A stretch of 64,000 nt of DNA from Sciurus carolinensis (lineage: Eukaryota > Chordata > Mammalia > Rodentia > Sciuridae). The translations under genes were made by a program, and so were the position numbers. Positions 47,219 through 60,042 of the stretch are shown here, in pieces. The notes under the pieces were generated by a model that saw nothing but the letters and a program-made list of their open reading frames with translations, was not told the DNA's origin and did no database searches. How positions within the stretch are numbered: the stretch's first letter is position 1; each line of letters opens with the position of its first letter. Location: contig NC_062213.1 of NCBI RefSeq assembly GCF_902686445.1, forward strand, positions 56,431,268-56,495,267. The letters run 5' to 3'.

Positions 47219-48570
47219 AAGGCTATTGTGAATAAAATTGTTTTCTGATTTTTCTTCTTAGCAGATTTATTATTGGTATGTAGGAAAGCTATTGATCTTC
47301 GTATGTTGATTTTGTAACCTGCCACTTTGCTGAATTTGTTTATTAGCTCTAGAAGTCTTCTCGTGTAACTTTTTGAATCTTCTAAGTACAGGACCATATC
47401 ATAAAAAAACAGTGACAATTTGATTTCTTCCTTCCTATTTTTATCCCTTTTATTTAGTTCTCCTGCCTACTTGTTCTGGCTAGAATTTCTAATACTATAT
47501 TGAATAGGACTGGTGAGAGTGAACACCCTTGTCCTGTTCCTGATTTTAAAGAAATGCTTTCATTTTTCCCCCTTCATTATTATGTCGACTTTGGGTTTTT
47601 CATATCTAGCCTTTATGTTGCTGAGGTAGGTTCCTTCTATCCCTAAGTTTCTTCAGTGTTTTTATCATGAATGTGCACTGAATTTTGTCAAAGAGTGTCT
47701 CTACATCTATTGAGTTGACTAAGTGACTTTTGTCCTTAATTTTATTTCTGTGATAAATTAAATTGACTGATTTGTGTATGTTAAACCATCCTTGCATCCC
47801 TGGGATAAAACCATTCATGGTGTACAATCTTCTTATCATGTGTTCAAATGTGATCAGCTAACATTTTATTAAGGATTTTTGCATCTAAGTTCTTCAGGGA
47901 TATTGGTCTGTAATTTTCTTTCCTTGATGTGTCCTTATTTCATTCTGGTGTGAGTGTGATTCTGGCTTTATTGAATGAATTTGGAAGAGTTCCATTCCTT
48001 TATATTTTAAAGAATAATTTTAGGAGCATTGGCATTAGTTCCTTTTTAAAGCTCTGCTAGAACACAGTTGAAAATCCATCAGACCTTGGGATTTTCTGCA
48101 TTGTAATGCTTTTTATTATTGCTTCCATCTCATTACAAGTCATTGGTCTATTTAGGTTTTCTTTGTCTTCTTTATTTAATATTGATAGGTCATACGTGTC
48201 TAGCAACATCCACTTCTAGGTTTTCCAATTTGTTGGAGTATAAGTTTTCCAAACAGTCCCTAATAATCTGCTGGATTTCTGTACTATTTGTGGTGATTTC
48301 TTCTTTTGTCATAATAATTATTAATTTATTTATTAATTTGGGTCTTCTATCTTTTTGTTTTAGTTAGGTTTCTAAGAACTTATCAGTCTAACTAATCTTT
48401 TCATTGATCCTTTGTATTGGTTTTTTATTCACAATCTCATTGATTTTTGGGTCTTAATTACTTCCTTTCTGTTAGTGGTTTTAGAATTTTTTTTTTGTTG
48501 TTTCTTCTTTTTCAAGGTTCTTGAGATGCATCATTACGTTGTTTATTTGGGATCTTTCTCATTTTCTTAT

Positions 48571-48616
48571 GCTGTTTGCAAGAGACTCACCTTACAGGCA
48601 AAGACAGCACAGGTTG
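48571..48616 (+). other. Sense-oriented L1 endonuclease fragment within antisense L1
   Basis: GCTGTTTGCAAGAGACTCAC and CTTACAGGCAAAGACAGCAC read as the QETHL region of L1 ORF2 in the plus direction, although DNA on both sides is antisense L1. About 45 bp. Confidence 0.7.
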
Positions 48617-48659
48617 CACTCATAGCTATAAACTTTGCTCTTAGAACTGCCTTCGTAGT

Positions 48660-48736
48660 GTCCCATCTGCTCTGGTATGTTGTATCACTATTCTTCTTTG
48701 ATACTAAGATTTTTAAAGTTTTAAATTTCTCCCTTG
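48660..48736 (+). repeat. Direct repeat unit, copy 1
   Basis: 77-bp stretch starting GTCCCATCTGCTCTGG, part of the antisense L1. A closely similar 75-bp copy is at 49392-49466. Confidence 0.85.
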
Positions 48737-49122
48737 ATTTTTTTCTATCATCCGTTCAGCATTCAAAACTGTACTGTTCAATCTCCATATGTTTATGTAG
48801 TTTCTTTAGGGTTATTTGATGTTGATTTCAAGTTTCATTCCATAATAAGTCTGACAACATTCAAGAAATTATTCTTTTTTTGTATTTTCTTAGAGTTTCT
48901 TTGTGACCTAAATTACGGTCTGTTTTGGAGGAGGTTGCATGAACCGCTGAGAAGAAAGTGTATAGAGATGTTTTCAGATAAAATAATCTGTAGAATGTTA
49001 AGTTAATTTGATTTATAATATTTTTCAAATCTAAAGAGTCTTTATTGAGTTTACATGTGAATGACCTATCTATTGGAAAGAGTGATGTGTTGAAATCACC
49101 CAGAATTATTGTACTGGGATCT

Positions 49123-49395
49123 ACACAGCACTTTGGCTACATTCTTTAACAAGAGTTTTTGTTTTTTGTTTTTTGTTTTTGAGATACATACTAAAATATG
49201 TCTGCAATGTAATGTCTGAAATTTGCTTCAAAATAGCATGGATAGTAAATAAGGAGGTGTAAATGAATAATAGTCTGCCTGTGAGTAGATAAGTGTTGAG
49301 GTTGAGTAATGGTTCATGTAGGTAGGTACCTTGTACCTTTTTCTCTACAGCTTGTGCTTTAAATTATTCATTTTAAAAATGTTTTTAAAAAGTCC
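49123..49395 (+). repeat. Inverted repeat, left arm (old L1ME 3' end)
   Basis: 273 bp whose reverse complement recurs at 50545-50810 with only a few mismatches and small indels. It reads as the plus-strand 3' end of an old L1 (GAGATACATACTAAAATATG, AATTTGCTTCAAAATAGCAT). It is embedded where the antisense L1 breaks off. Confidence 0.92.
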
Positions 49396-49466
49396 CATCT
49401 GCTCTGGTATGTTGTATCACTATTCTTTGATTCTAAGATTTTTAAAAGTTTTAAATTTCTCCCTTG
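49392..49466 (+). repeat. Direct repeat unit, copy 2
   Basis: Second copy of 48660-48736, starting inside the last four bases (GTCC) of the inverted-repeat arm. Confidence 0.85.
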
Positions 49467-50544
49467 GCCTTTTCTTGCCAAAGTGTTCTAGAGTGATCCA
49501 GATTGAGACCCTTTTAGGGGTGTCATACCCACAGACTTTGTGTTAATTCTGTTTTTTTTTTTTTTTTTCTGTATGTGTAGACATCCATGAATGGAACCTG
49601 ATGGTCTGTTCCCAGCTACTTCTATTTGTGACCTGCTTATTAGTTTGGGTTTTTGTCTCTTCTATTCTTTGTATTGAAGTCTATCTGAAATTTGAATGTG
49701 GTTAATTTGTGTGTGGAGCAAGGTACACTATCTTTTGGCTGAGTTTAATTCAGCAGCAGTCTCTACCAGGTGAATTTGTAGCATCCCTGTAGTTTTCCAG
49801 CACCCCACAGAAAAGGGGCAAACAAAAAACAGCAACAACCAATGCAAAGAATATACAGCATTAAAATAAATGCCTGGCGCACACTATTACAACTACAACA
49901 CTAATTACCACAAGTGTAAAAAATGGTGGGGTCAGCAGTTGTCAACAACAAAAATAATAAGTGTGAACTAGATCTGGCATTAATGTAAACAGCAGGCATT
50001 AACTATGTCATCCACAGTACTAATAATTGCAGCAACTTGAATGGTATGAGCAGAAATTATATAAATCAAATGGTTTAAAAGGTGGTAAAAATGCAGTTTG
50101 TTGAGAGAAAAGAAAACATGATAGGAAGGTACAAGAGAGTTTAGAATGTTCAAAATATGAACAGAATGCAGAAGAGACATAGAAAGTGATGGTTATGAAG
50201 AAGGTGGAAAATAGGAAAAACAAAATAAAGGAGGAGAGACAGAACAAGAAACTTTGACTGTTAATGGAAGAAGAAAGGAGAAAAAGAGAAACTGAGAGGC
50301 AGTACCTGTGCTAGAATCCTGAGCCAGAAACCACTGGAAAGGCAGCCCCCCTCTAATCCTCCATTTCCAATCTCCTTCAATTAACTCTTTTTCAAAATCT
50401 GAAGTAGAGGTGGATTCAATAGGATTATTCAATAGAGTTATTGTTATTGTTACTTATAGGTAGAGAAAAGTGGAGACTCAAAATGTGTAAGTTACTTGTT
50501 TAGTATTCAACAGATAAAAATGATGAATTCAGAATTTCCACATA
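49467..50544. other. Unassigned loop between inverted repeat arms
   Basis: No gene supported. T run at 49553-49568 and an A/C-rich stretch near 49825-49850. May include further L1-derived sequence. Confidence 0.35.
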
Positions 50545-51790
50545 GGACTTTTCAAAAACATTTTTAAAATGAATAATTTAAAGCACAAGCTGTAGAGAAA
50601 AAGGTACAAGTACCTACCTACATGAACCATTACTCAACCTCAACACTTATCTACTCACAGGCAGACTATTATTCATTTACACCTCCTTATTTACTATCCA
50701 TGCTATTTTGAAGCAAATTTCAGACATCACATTGCAGACATATTTCAGTATGTATCTCAAAAACAAAAAACAAAAAACTCTTGTTAAAGAATGCAGCCAA
50801 AGTGCTGTGTTCATACCAAAACAACCATTAATTAATTAACTAATTAATTAGTGTCATCATATGTCCAGTCTATATTTCTCTCATATAAACTTCTTTTATT
50901 TGTTTAAAGATTTTATGTTGATGTTCTATTTGAATCAGGAATCAAACAGGATACACACATCACATTTTGTTGGCATATCTCTCATAGATTTTTTTATTTC
51001 ATCAGTTACCCTTCCATTTTTTATTCATTCATTTATCATTTATCTATCTTGCTACCTATGATCTATTTAACTTGCATTTTATTTGTTGAAAAAACAGAGT
51101 CATTGTTTTGTAATTTTTACTTTTTGTGTATTTCTTATTACAGTTCCTTTAAAGTAGTAATACCTATTCCTCTTTTCCCTGTTTACTGAATTGGTTATTA
51201 GGTCAAGACATGACCATATTTAGGCTACATTTTTGGCAAGACTACTTTGTGGGTAGTGTTCTCAGCTTCCATCAAGAAATGCAGAATGTCCAGTTGTCCA
51301 CCATTGTGATGTTTGCTGCCATGGGGGATCATTTCCCAGATCCAGATTATAATTAAGGGGTTGCAAATGGTAATATTCTGATTCACTCATTATGTCTGTA
51401 TTTGTATTTGCTAGCTGGAATATTTCCACAGAGAGAAGATTCTTCTCATCAATGTTTAATATCCTGATGTACTGTTTTTACTGGAAAGATGAGTTATATG
51501 CATGATGCTTTCCCTTTATTTTCCAGTATTCAGAATAATTAGTTGGTTTCCTAGAATCCTCCAAAGGTGATCATTGTGAATTCCTGGATTTTTAACACAT
51601 TTGATCCATTTCAATCCACTGATGTTATTGTTCTTATTGGTTCTCCGAATGACACATCTTTTTATAGTGGGAGATACTTCAAGTGGGTTCATGATCTCTT
51701 TGACTCTTCTCTAATCATTTTTGATAAGTTCTGTGCTTTTTGGAATGACAAGATATTCAGATTCATCCTGTAAGTTTCTTGCCCCTGACT
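50545..51790 (-). mobile_element. Ancient L1ME 3' region containing the inverted repeat right arm
   Basis: 50545-50810 is the reverse complement of 49123-49395. From there the inverse L1ME 3' region continues: ATTTGAATCAGGAATCAAAC (50929), then ATCATTTCCCAGATCCAGAT (51328), and CATCCTGTAAGTTTCTTGCC (51765). Because the element continues beyond the arm here, this is the likely source of the copied segment. Confidence 0.65.
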
Positions 51791-51875
51791 TTTATCTCTG
51801 TCTCCTCTACATGTTTCCTTTCATGTCATATGAGTGATCATTTTATTTTAGTTTAATCTCCTATTGTGTGCATAT

Positions 51876-51877
<2 letters not shown>

Positions 51878-51916
<39 letters not shown>

Positions 51917-51926
51917 TACACACACC
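51878..51926 (+). repeat. (CA)n microsatellite
   Basis: About 49 bases of CA dinucleotides with a short CATA interruption. Confidence 0.95.
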
Positions 51927-51929
51927 CCT

Positions 51930-53280
51930 CTTCCTTCTTAGGTAAATGGAAATGTGTATATAAACTCATTGCTTCTTCAATTTGTTGTTTTTACTTAACA
52001 ATGTATACTAGAAAGCACATATGAAAAAGTGTTCATTGGTTTTATTGTTGTTAAAAATTTATTTTAGTTGTAGATGGACACAGTAGCTTTATTTTTATGT
52101 GGTGCTGAGAATCAAACCCAGTGCCCCTCATGTGCCAGGCAGGCACTCTACCACTGAATTACAAGCCCTATCCCTCATTGGTTTTATTCTTTTTTAAAAA
52201 AATTATTTTTACAGACTACATTTTGATTCATGGTACACAAATGGGGTATAACTTTTCATTTCTATGATTGTATGCTATGTAAATTCACACTGGTTTTATT
52301 CTTTACAGCCATATAATATTCCATTGGAAGCATCTAAGAGTTAATCCAATTCATCCATTATTGATGGACATTTAGAATGTAATGGCTTTGGCCATTACAA
52401 ATAATGCAATAGCCACAGTTATGCATCTTTTTATATTTTACCATTTTGTCTTTAGTATGGATTTATAGAGAAGGAGCAAACATAAATATGTATATAATTT
52501 GCTTAATTTGCTACATATTGCCAAATTGCCTTTCATAAGGTTTGTAACATTTTGTATCCTTTTCGGTAATGTGTATGTGTTCTTTTCTCCTTAGCTTTAC
52601 CATGTAAATATATGACCAAACCCTGATTTTTTGTCCATTTGATAAACAAGAAATAGAATCTCTTTGTATGTCTTTTATTTTAAGCTACTTTCCTCTTTAG
52701 GAGCCTTCAAAATAAAGACCATTTGTACTGACTTTTCTAGAAACTACCTCTTCATATTAAATATAAAAAGTCAGGCTGTTGATATTTTTATTTTTGTCTA
52801 CAAAGTTATAGTCAGCATGCAGTTTAAAGTTTATGCTGTCAAATTCATTATTTTTCTTATTTCTTCTAGATTTTGAATGGGAGGGAAATTTCCTTTACTT
52901 CCAGGTTACACAGAAAAAATCACAAAGACCTATACTTATGTAATTTCATATTTTACATTTAAATTTCTTTTTTGATGTCAGAAATGATTCAATTTTTATT
53001 GTATTTTATATTATTACATATTTATTTTAGCACTATTTACTAAAATGTCCATATTTCCACATGATTTGTGATTCCATCTTTATTGAGTTCTGTATTATGA
53101 TCATCTCTCTCTGTATATATTTCTGAATGCTCTATTATTTTCTACTGGTATATCTGTCTAATCATGGGCCAGCACCATGCTGTTTTAATTCAGCCTCATG
53201 ATATGCTTCATATTCCTTTACCCACTCTACTTTTCCTTTTCTGGTAAGTCTAGGTCTTTAAAAAGATTCAAAGGGTTTTC
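51930..53280 (-). mobile_element. Ancient L1M fragment interrupted by an ID element
   Basis: TTCTTTACAGCCATATAATA at 52299, TTGCCAAATTGCCTTTCATA near 52519 and GCCAGCACCATGCTGTTTTA (53169) are inverse L1M 3' blocks in order. Confidence 0.65.
52047..52174 (-). mobile_element. ID element (tRNA-derived SINE)
   Basis: ID head with AGTGGTAGAGTGCCTGCCTG on the minus strand and an A-rich tail. Perfect duplication TCATTGGTTTTATT at 52033-52046 and 52175-52188. Confidence 0.9.
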
Positions 53281-54899
53281 ACTAAATTTTACTTCTTCTA
53301 GCAGGATGATACAAAAGCAGAATGCTTAGACTCTTTTAAAAGGAAGAGAAGAAAGTAAAGTTATGAAAAAATGTGATGACAAAACCATGTAAAAATAATT
53401 TTATTTTTGGTTTTTATTTTAACCAAAAGGATAAGAAGACCCAGGTATAGTTGGTCTATTTAGTGTTGTTTTTCCCCTATGCAGATCTCTTGAGAAATAA
53501 TAGCTTAACCTGATTTAGCAGTCATAATTTCTATCGTGTGGATCCAGTTAATTGGCACTGATAGAATACAGAGAGGTATCTTGTGTTTAAAAACACTTGA
53601 AGAATTTAGATTTATTATTGATAGACTTCCCACTAACCTGGCAGTCAGGCCCTGGTATTCCTGCCTGACATCTAATATGCAGTTACATGGTTGCTATATT
53701 GGAGTGTACATTGGTTGCTATGTTGGAACGTGTGTGTGTTTGTATGTGTGTGTGTGTTTGTGTGCATGCGTGTCACACATGCACATGTGCAATGCACTCT
53801 ACATCACTCTTCACTAGGATATAGTGGGGTTTAATGTTCATGTTGCCAGTCTCAAAATCTAATGATATTTAAACATGGTAATAGTAGGGGAGAAAACAAC
53901 CATTATAATGCGTGGAGATTTTGAAGTGTGACAGTTATAGCTGCAAATAAATTTGCTAGGGACCCATTTGAACAGAATGTTGGATTTTCAGATTGAGCAT
54001 TTCTTTCATTGGTGATGTTGTTTTCAAAAGCTTAATTGTACCGAGAGTCTGATATAAGTATGTTTTGTAGTAAGTGGGAAGAAGCATCCTAACAGGTTTA
54101 AAAAATACTAACCCTTGATGAGAAAAAGGATAACACCTCTCTTATTTTGAAATTAGGTGTTGAAATACAGATGCGGTGTCATAGTTTTGGCATTTTGCCA
54201 AAATTTTTATGATGATACTAAAACTGATTATTGAGTTCCCTTACCTCATGCAAAATACTGCAGAGGTTACTGTGGATATATGTCAAAGTCCTTTAGGGAA
54301 AGACATGAAACAAACAAGTCTAATGTGATGGTGCTGCCAAGTTCTGTGTGGGTGTGCTCATTTGCCAATTGTGCTGGTGATGTAGGAGGGCTTCAAGAAG
54401 AGGGACTGTCTCCCTAGAGGCTTGTGTGTCCTTGACTTCTGAAATTTCTTGCATTTTAAGGCATCACTAATTGCAACCATCTAGTGCTGTTCTAGCGTAG
54501 TTTTTATTTTAATTAGAAAATGATGACTTCCTTTTATCTCAAAGTGATTGTCATATCATTTAAAAAAAATCATTGTAACGCTAGCTGATGAGAACTTTTC
54601 TTCTAAAGGAAACTCATCTAGCCCTGACCAATTGCCTCCTGTCCTCCATTTATATTGGAGGTGAATTGTGTCACCATGTAGGAGCTGGCCCAAACTAGAC
54701 ATTACATATTGAAATCACAATCTTTTATTCAAAGGTCTTCAAGTCTCATTCTCTCTAAGGTATTTGTTCAGTTTGTCCCCAGCTTTTGCACTTCAATGGC
54801 AACTGCTCTAACTTAGATTCTGATCTTTTATCTCTGTTATTACTGTCCATTAAATTGGTCATCCCATTTTTATTGCTAAGTCAGTCTCCATTTTAGTTG
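53281..54899. other. Unassigned intergenic DNA
   Basis: A short (TG)n run at 53732-53765; otherwise no gene or repeat I can support. Confidence 0.4.
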
Positions 54900-55510
54900 A
54901 GATCAAATCATTCCACAGCTCAAATTCTTTTGAATGGGTTGCAGGAATGTCCTCTGAAACTAGGTCAATCTCTAGCCATTGAACCATATCTCCTGATGGC
55001 CTCTGCCCACCCCATAAGCATTCCCACCTGAGCACCATTTTCTACTTACCCCAAATCACTTTGCTGTTCACTCAGCACACTGCATATTTTCAGGTCATTG
55101 TGACTTGAAAAATTCTCTTCTGTGCTTAAATTGCATCTTTCTCATAGCTCTGCCCCTTAAATTCCTCTTCTTATTTGAGGACAAACCAAAAGATTTCCTG
55201 ATTTTTCTCAATTCTCCCTCCCTGCATCTTCGCCAATAAAGTAGGATATAAATGTACTTATACATAGCTATTGCACTTTACACATACACAGACCTCTAGG
55301 TTATTGCACTGGATTGTGGTTTGTGGTTTATAGCTCTACTCCTTGTGAAGAATGAGGCCATTGAAAAGGAAGACTGGGGTGTGCATGCTGTCTCACACCC
55401 ACACCCACACACACATATTTAAAGACATTGATCTATCATGTTTTCTTTGTACTTTGCACTGAGCTTAAATGCTTGGTATGCTTGGTATATAGTAAGTTCT
55501 CAACAAAACA
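54900..55510 (+). mobile_element. Possible L2 LINE relic
   Basis: Phrases such as TTGCTGTTCACTCAGCACAC, AGGTCATTGTGACTTG and a terminal TATAGTAAGTTCTCAACAA follow the order of an L2 3' end. Heavily diverged. A CACCCACACCC run lies near 55393. Confidence 0.45.
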
Positions 55511-56199
55511 ATTTTTTTTTCTAAAAAAAAGAACACTAACCTGATTGACTACCAAGGAAAGTGTTGAGCAGAAGTGGCATGTCATTCATGGTCTTGATAT
55601 AAAATGGGCATACTTGGATGAAATTTGGATAAGAATTTAACAAAAACATTATTTACAAAGTATGGATAAGTGAATCAAGGAGGGATGTTCAAATCCCAGG
55701 CAGTAGTAAGTTAGGGGAGAAATAGGGTTGTTATCCAAGTTCAATGAAAGCTGAAGCCATGGAGGGCCAGAACAATGGCCCAAAGCAGGGAGGTAGTGAG
55801 GGAAGACATTCATCTCCTTCTTCTCTTCTCCCATCTTCACATTTTCTGTTGACTTGATTCAACATAAACCAGAGGGCAGGAGAGCTAGTGATGGAGTCTA
55901 GAAGTCAGAACAGAGTCGTGAATGGCAGAGGATGGAATGAGTGGTGAAGTCAGAGAATAACCAGCAAAAATAACTTGTGTAGTCCTTAATATAAAGTGCA
56001 TGGGTGACAATCAATTTGCAGAGAGTGATGCTTTTGATATTAGGCCTCTAATACATTATACTGACATTGTTATTATCAGTTTAAAATTAAGTTGCTTGGG
56101 GGAATGTATAGCTTAATTGAAACTTCTAAATATTTTCCTTATCCATATCCTGGATATTGTAACAACCAAAGTAATAATAACAACAATAAAAATTATCCC
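55511..56199. other. Unassigned intergenic DNA
   Basis: No gene or repeat I can support. Confidence 0.4.
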
Positions 56200-56412
56200 T
56201 AATGGTCTATCAGATTCTGTGCTAATCACTTCATGTTGCTTTTTCTCACTTCATGTTTTGCCATTTATTCCTCATAGAGTCCCCATTTTAAAATGCAAAA
56301 CTGACACAGAGGTTAAATCGTTTGCCAGAGGCACAACTAGTTAGTGGTGGGGATGGGTCTCGAAACCAGGTTAATTTGACTCCAAAGCTTCTTAATTCCT
56401 AAACTATGCAGA
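56200..56412 (+). mobile_element. MIR SINE relic
   Basis: TTCTGTGCTAATCACTTCAT, CCCCATTTTAAAATGCAAAA and AGAGGTTAAATCGTTTGCCA occur in MIR order, ending with a GACTCCAAAGC stretch. Confidence 0.75.
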
Positions 56413-58308
56413 TACAGGGAGAATCAGTATTCTGTTCAATTCCAAGCAATCGCAGTCTCTAATAGAATTGTGCAAGGTGAAATTCTCCCCTGAGGCAACC
56501 TGCATAAATTGTGGCGAATAGTGTCTGTGCAAAGGAGACCTAGGGAGGAGACTACTATTTTTGACTTAAACACAAAGACAGGTTATTTTACGTTCAATGA
56601 GGAAAAGAAAGATAAAAATGCTAATCAAGTCTGCTGAGCATTGGGTTACCTGGGAGGGTTTAAATTAGAAAATCTCAGTGCATGTGCCTAATGAAATGAT
56701 AGCACTCTAATTGAAAATAGAGACATGTTGGTAATTAAATGATAATGCAGAATAAATCCTCTTAGAAGGTTTAATTCTTTTTTTTTTTACATTATGCATT
56801 AATGCAGCAATGACCTTAATATATCAGTCCATAGCACATATAGGATACTTTATGTATTTTATTTATCCAAAACATGGTTTCCTGCATAGAATTGGTGTCC
56901 TTCCTTTCCTTCTTTTTCAATCAGAAACTGGAGCTGTGTAGGTGTGTTTTTTCTTGCCCCTGAGGATAATCTAAAGTGAATGAATTTGCTCCTTTCGCTT
57001 TTCAGCACCAGAAATTTGGACAGTGCCCTCATTTTCATAGGTGAAATTGGGACTCTGTAGGTCAGGATTGGTTCATTCAGGTCTCTGCTCACCTTGAAGG
57101 AGAGGAAGTATTGTGAAAAGAAAGGAGGCAGTGACTGTGAGCTAGGGAACTGACTCTGTGGCAGCCAAGATGGGAGTCATGATTGACAGAGCAGGAGCCT
57201 CAGAATGTACTGTGTCACCTGGAACCTCAGTGTTGTAGTTAAACAAATGTATGTTTTCCCAATTTCTGAATTTTAGAGGGGGATGTTTTGAGATTTATGT
57301 TGTTTGTTTGCAGTTTAGTCTATGCTTTTCCATTTAGATTCTTATTATTTTGCAATCAGACTCCATGTTTACTTACATATTTGTATTAAAAAACTGCTGA
57401 TGGCCCTAATTCTTAGATGTATTGGAACCAAATTGTTAAAGCCCTTAGAATTACTAATATAAAAATAAAATTTCTCTTTCAAAAATCATACTTCCAAGAA
57501 AAAAGGAATTTTGCTTAAAAGGAATTATCATAGTATTTATTTTTATAAAATTCTCCATTAATTATCTTAGTGTGAAAAACTCTGGTGAACTTTATTACAA
57601 ATGACACTTTTTCAAGGAGAAGATGAATAATTCAAATATTCTCAGATTGCAAAAGCACTGTTTCTTGATCTCTCTGACTCTGTCAAATTATTTTTATTTA
57701 ATATTCCTTTTTACTCTCTACCCTCCCAACTTTTTTTCAGTAAAGTACAGATTCCATGTCTTATGACTCCTTAGGTGGATATTGTTTGAATTTCTAAGTT
57801 AAAATCTTTCCTTTTACAATTATGTTATCAAAGGAGAATAAGGAATGCAAAGTCATCAGCTATCAATTTCTGTTCTTTCTTGATTCTGTTGGAGTGTATA
57901 ATTCAACCTCCTCATCTTTCCCCTTCATTGAAAATGTGTGCTTCCTTTAGCATTTGGTTCATTAATCATTTTATAGTCTGGTATAGTTGGATCTTCAAAC
58001 AGCAAAAAGAAAACCATTTCAATATTTAAATAGTTTTTATCTGAACCCCAAATTAGATGAATTGTTAAATTTTAAAAATGGTTCTTGCATCTAACAGATT
58101 GTTTCAAACACATTGTTATTTCAGCTGGGCAGGTGACCACATTTGGAAACAGTGGAAAAGAGTTATTGCAATAAATTTGGCTGTTAGAAAAACAGATCAC
58201 AGTGTACAATACTTCCTGTAGAAAGATACTCTAAAACAGAGATTATTTTACTAAGAAGACATGCTGTTACATGACTGTATCTAAAACTGTTCAAAAAGTG
58301 AAAATTAG
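56413..58308. other. Unassigned AT-rich intergenic DNA
   Basis: No gene or repeat I can support; short T run at 56778. Confidence 0.4.
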
Positions 58309-58521
58309 GCCAGGTGTGGTATCATACCCCTGTAATCCCAGTGGCTTGGAGGCTGAGGTGGGAGGATGGCAAATTCAAAACCAGCCTCAGCAACTTAGTG
58401 AGGCTGTAAGCAATTTAGCTAGACCCTGTCTCAAAATAAAAAATAAAAAGGACTGGGTATGTGGCTCAATGGTAAAGTGCCCCTGGGTTCAATCCCTGGT
58501 ACAATAACAACAACAAAAGAA
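58309..58521 (+). mobile_element. B1-dID type SINE
   Basis: Plus strand: GCCAGGTGTGGTATCATACC, GAGGCTGAGGTGGGAGGATG, then the ID-like GGGTATGTGGCTCAATGGTA and an A/C-rich tail. Confidence 0.88.
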
Positions 58522-58779
58522 AATCAATCATTTAAAAATTTCCTCTCCTAGGAAAACAGAATTCCAGATATTTGGAATGAAATATCTGAAATGTTTGTGT
58601 AGAGTAAGTGTGCAAATAGTTGAATAAGTAATTTGTTGGTTTGCTCTCAAGAAGTTTTTTGATGTTATAAAGACCATGAAGATAGAAAAGCAAAATCTCA
58701 TTACATTTCTGCTCCAAAGATAGTCAGTTCACTTTTAAAAGTAGTTATGTCTTGTACTTTCTAAAAAGTACAAAATATT

Positions 58780-58995
58780 ATATTATTGGATTTCGTATTT
58801 GTATATGGGCATAACATAATTTGATTGATTTCATTTTCCAGTACTTCCCCTTTCACACCCCCTCATTCCTTCCCTGAATCCCCTTCCTTTACTCTGCTGG
58901 TTTCCCTTTTATTATTATTTTTTCATTGGTGCATTATACCAAATTATGCCTAATGCATAATGTATCACAATGAATTCCACTTTTATGTATAATTA
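58780..58995 (-). mobile_element. L1 3' UTR fragments
   Basis: GGCATAACATAATTTGATTG (58807) and TTTTTTCATTGGTGCATTAT (58918) are inverse L1 tail blocks like those at 30105-30430, apparently two truncated copies in a row. Confidence 0.6.
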
Positions 58996-59329
58996 GAAAA
59001 GTAGTTTAAGAAAATTTCATCTCAAAAATTCTCATCTTTTATATGTATGGCACCTCTGGACCACATTTACTTTTGTAGTCTTTCATTTTGAATACAGGAA
59101 TCAGTTAATTTGAACACAGATGTGGCAATTTGGTGAGGCCCAAGAAAATGTCTAGGGAATGAATGACTTGCCTTGATGAGTATGTCTGAAGACAAGTTTG
59201 GTTCTTTTGCAAGTTCTTCTCTTTAGACCATTCTAGAGTGAAATGATGGCATCATCCTGCAGTTCTAGCTTAGTATGTATTTGAGAGATTATCCTGGGCC
59301 AAAAGTGAGCTGATGGAAGTGTTCTTGTA

Positions 59330-60040
59330 GTGGTGCCCCCTCCTCCACCAATGCATCTTAATTAAGCTTCTCTGGAGACCCTCACTGCAATTGTTCTTGT
59401 TAACAGCATATCAGCAGGTTTCTGCAAAAGAACTCAGTGTGGTTAGAACTTCCTATTTCCTGTTGCTCTATCTTGCAGAAACCAGGTTTAACCGTGGTCT
59501 TGATGCTACTCCTGCTTTTGTGTTAAAACTTGCAAAACCTCTGACTGTTCTAAAAAAATGGCACACACAAAAAAGTCACTTTCTGAGAACTCAAATAAAA
59601 AAAAAAACTTTTATGTGGATTCCTGTAAAAATGTAAACCTCCACTGGGCGCAGTGGTGCATGCCTATAATCCCAGCGGATGGGAGACTGAGACAGGAAGA
59701 TGGTAAATTCAAAGCCAGCCTCAGCAAAAGCGAAGTGCTAAGCAACTCAGTGAAGACTCTGTTACTAAATTACAGTGGTTGAGTGCTCCTGAGTTCAATG
59801 ACCAGTACCCTTCCTTCCAATTAAAAAAAAAAAAAAAGAAAAAGAAAGTAAACCTCTAACCACCCTACCCGCTGCCACTGGGGCATAAAGTTCAAAGACT
59901 TTCTATGCTCATGGTCCAGAGTATCTTTCAGGAACCAACCACATTCTCCGGATGGGCTGCAGCCAATAAACCTGCTTCCTGAAAATTGTTGTGTGTCCAG
60001 CCTCTTCTGTCCTACATCATTCTGGCTCAGTGGCCTGTCA
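59330..60040 (+). mobile_element. ERV1 (gammaretrovirus-like) 5' LTR, with SINE insertion
   Basis: The right end is well defined: AATAAA at 59965-59970, a GT/T-rich downstream part, and terminal CA at 60039-60040 followed after two bases by a primer-binding-site-like sequence. The left end is estimated. A SINE at 59642-59847 interrupts U3. The rest of the provirus beyond the leader is missing. Confidence 0.55.
59642..59847 (+). mobile_element. B1-dID type SINE inside an LTR
   Basis: CACTGGGCGCAGTGGTGCAT start, GCCAGCCTCAGCAAAAGCGA, a degraded ID-like part and an A tail. Duplication GTAAACCTC at 59633-59641 and 59848-59856. Confidence 0.9.
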
Positions 60041-60042
60041 TA

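Larger units (their letters stand above)
45410..49122 (-). mobile_element. Long antisense LINE-1 (3' UTR to endonuclease region)
   Basis: Reads from an L1 tail (TTTTTTATTGGTGCATTACA) through the C-terminal ORF2, the RT and back toward the endonuclease at about 49120. Minus-strand translation shows RT landmarks: SLFFYDMVLYLEDS (about 47377-47418, the FADD box changed to FFYD) and [12 protein letters not shown] (about 47770-47810). Many stops and indels. The part beyond 48560 is rearranged. Confidence 0.85.
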
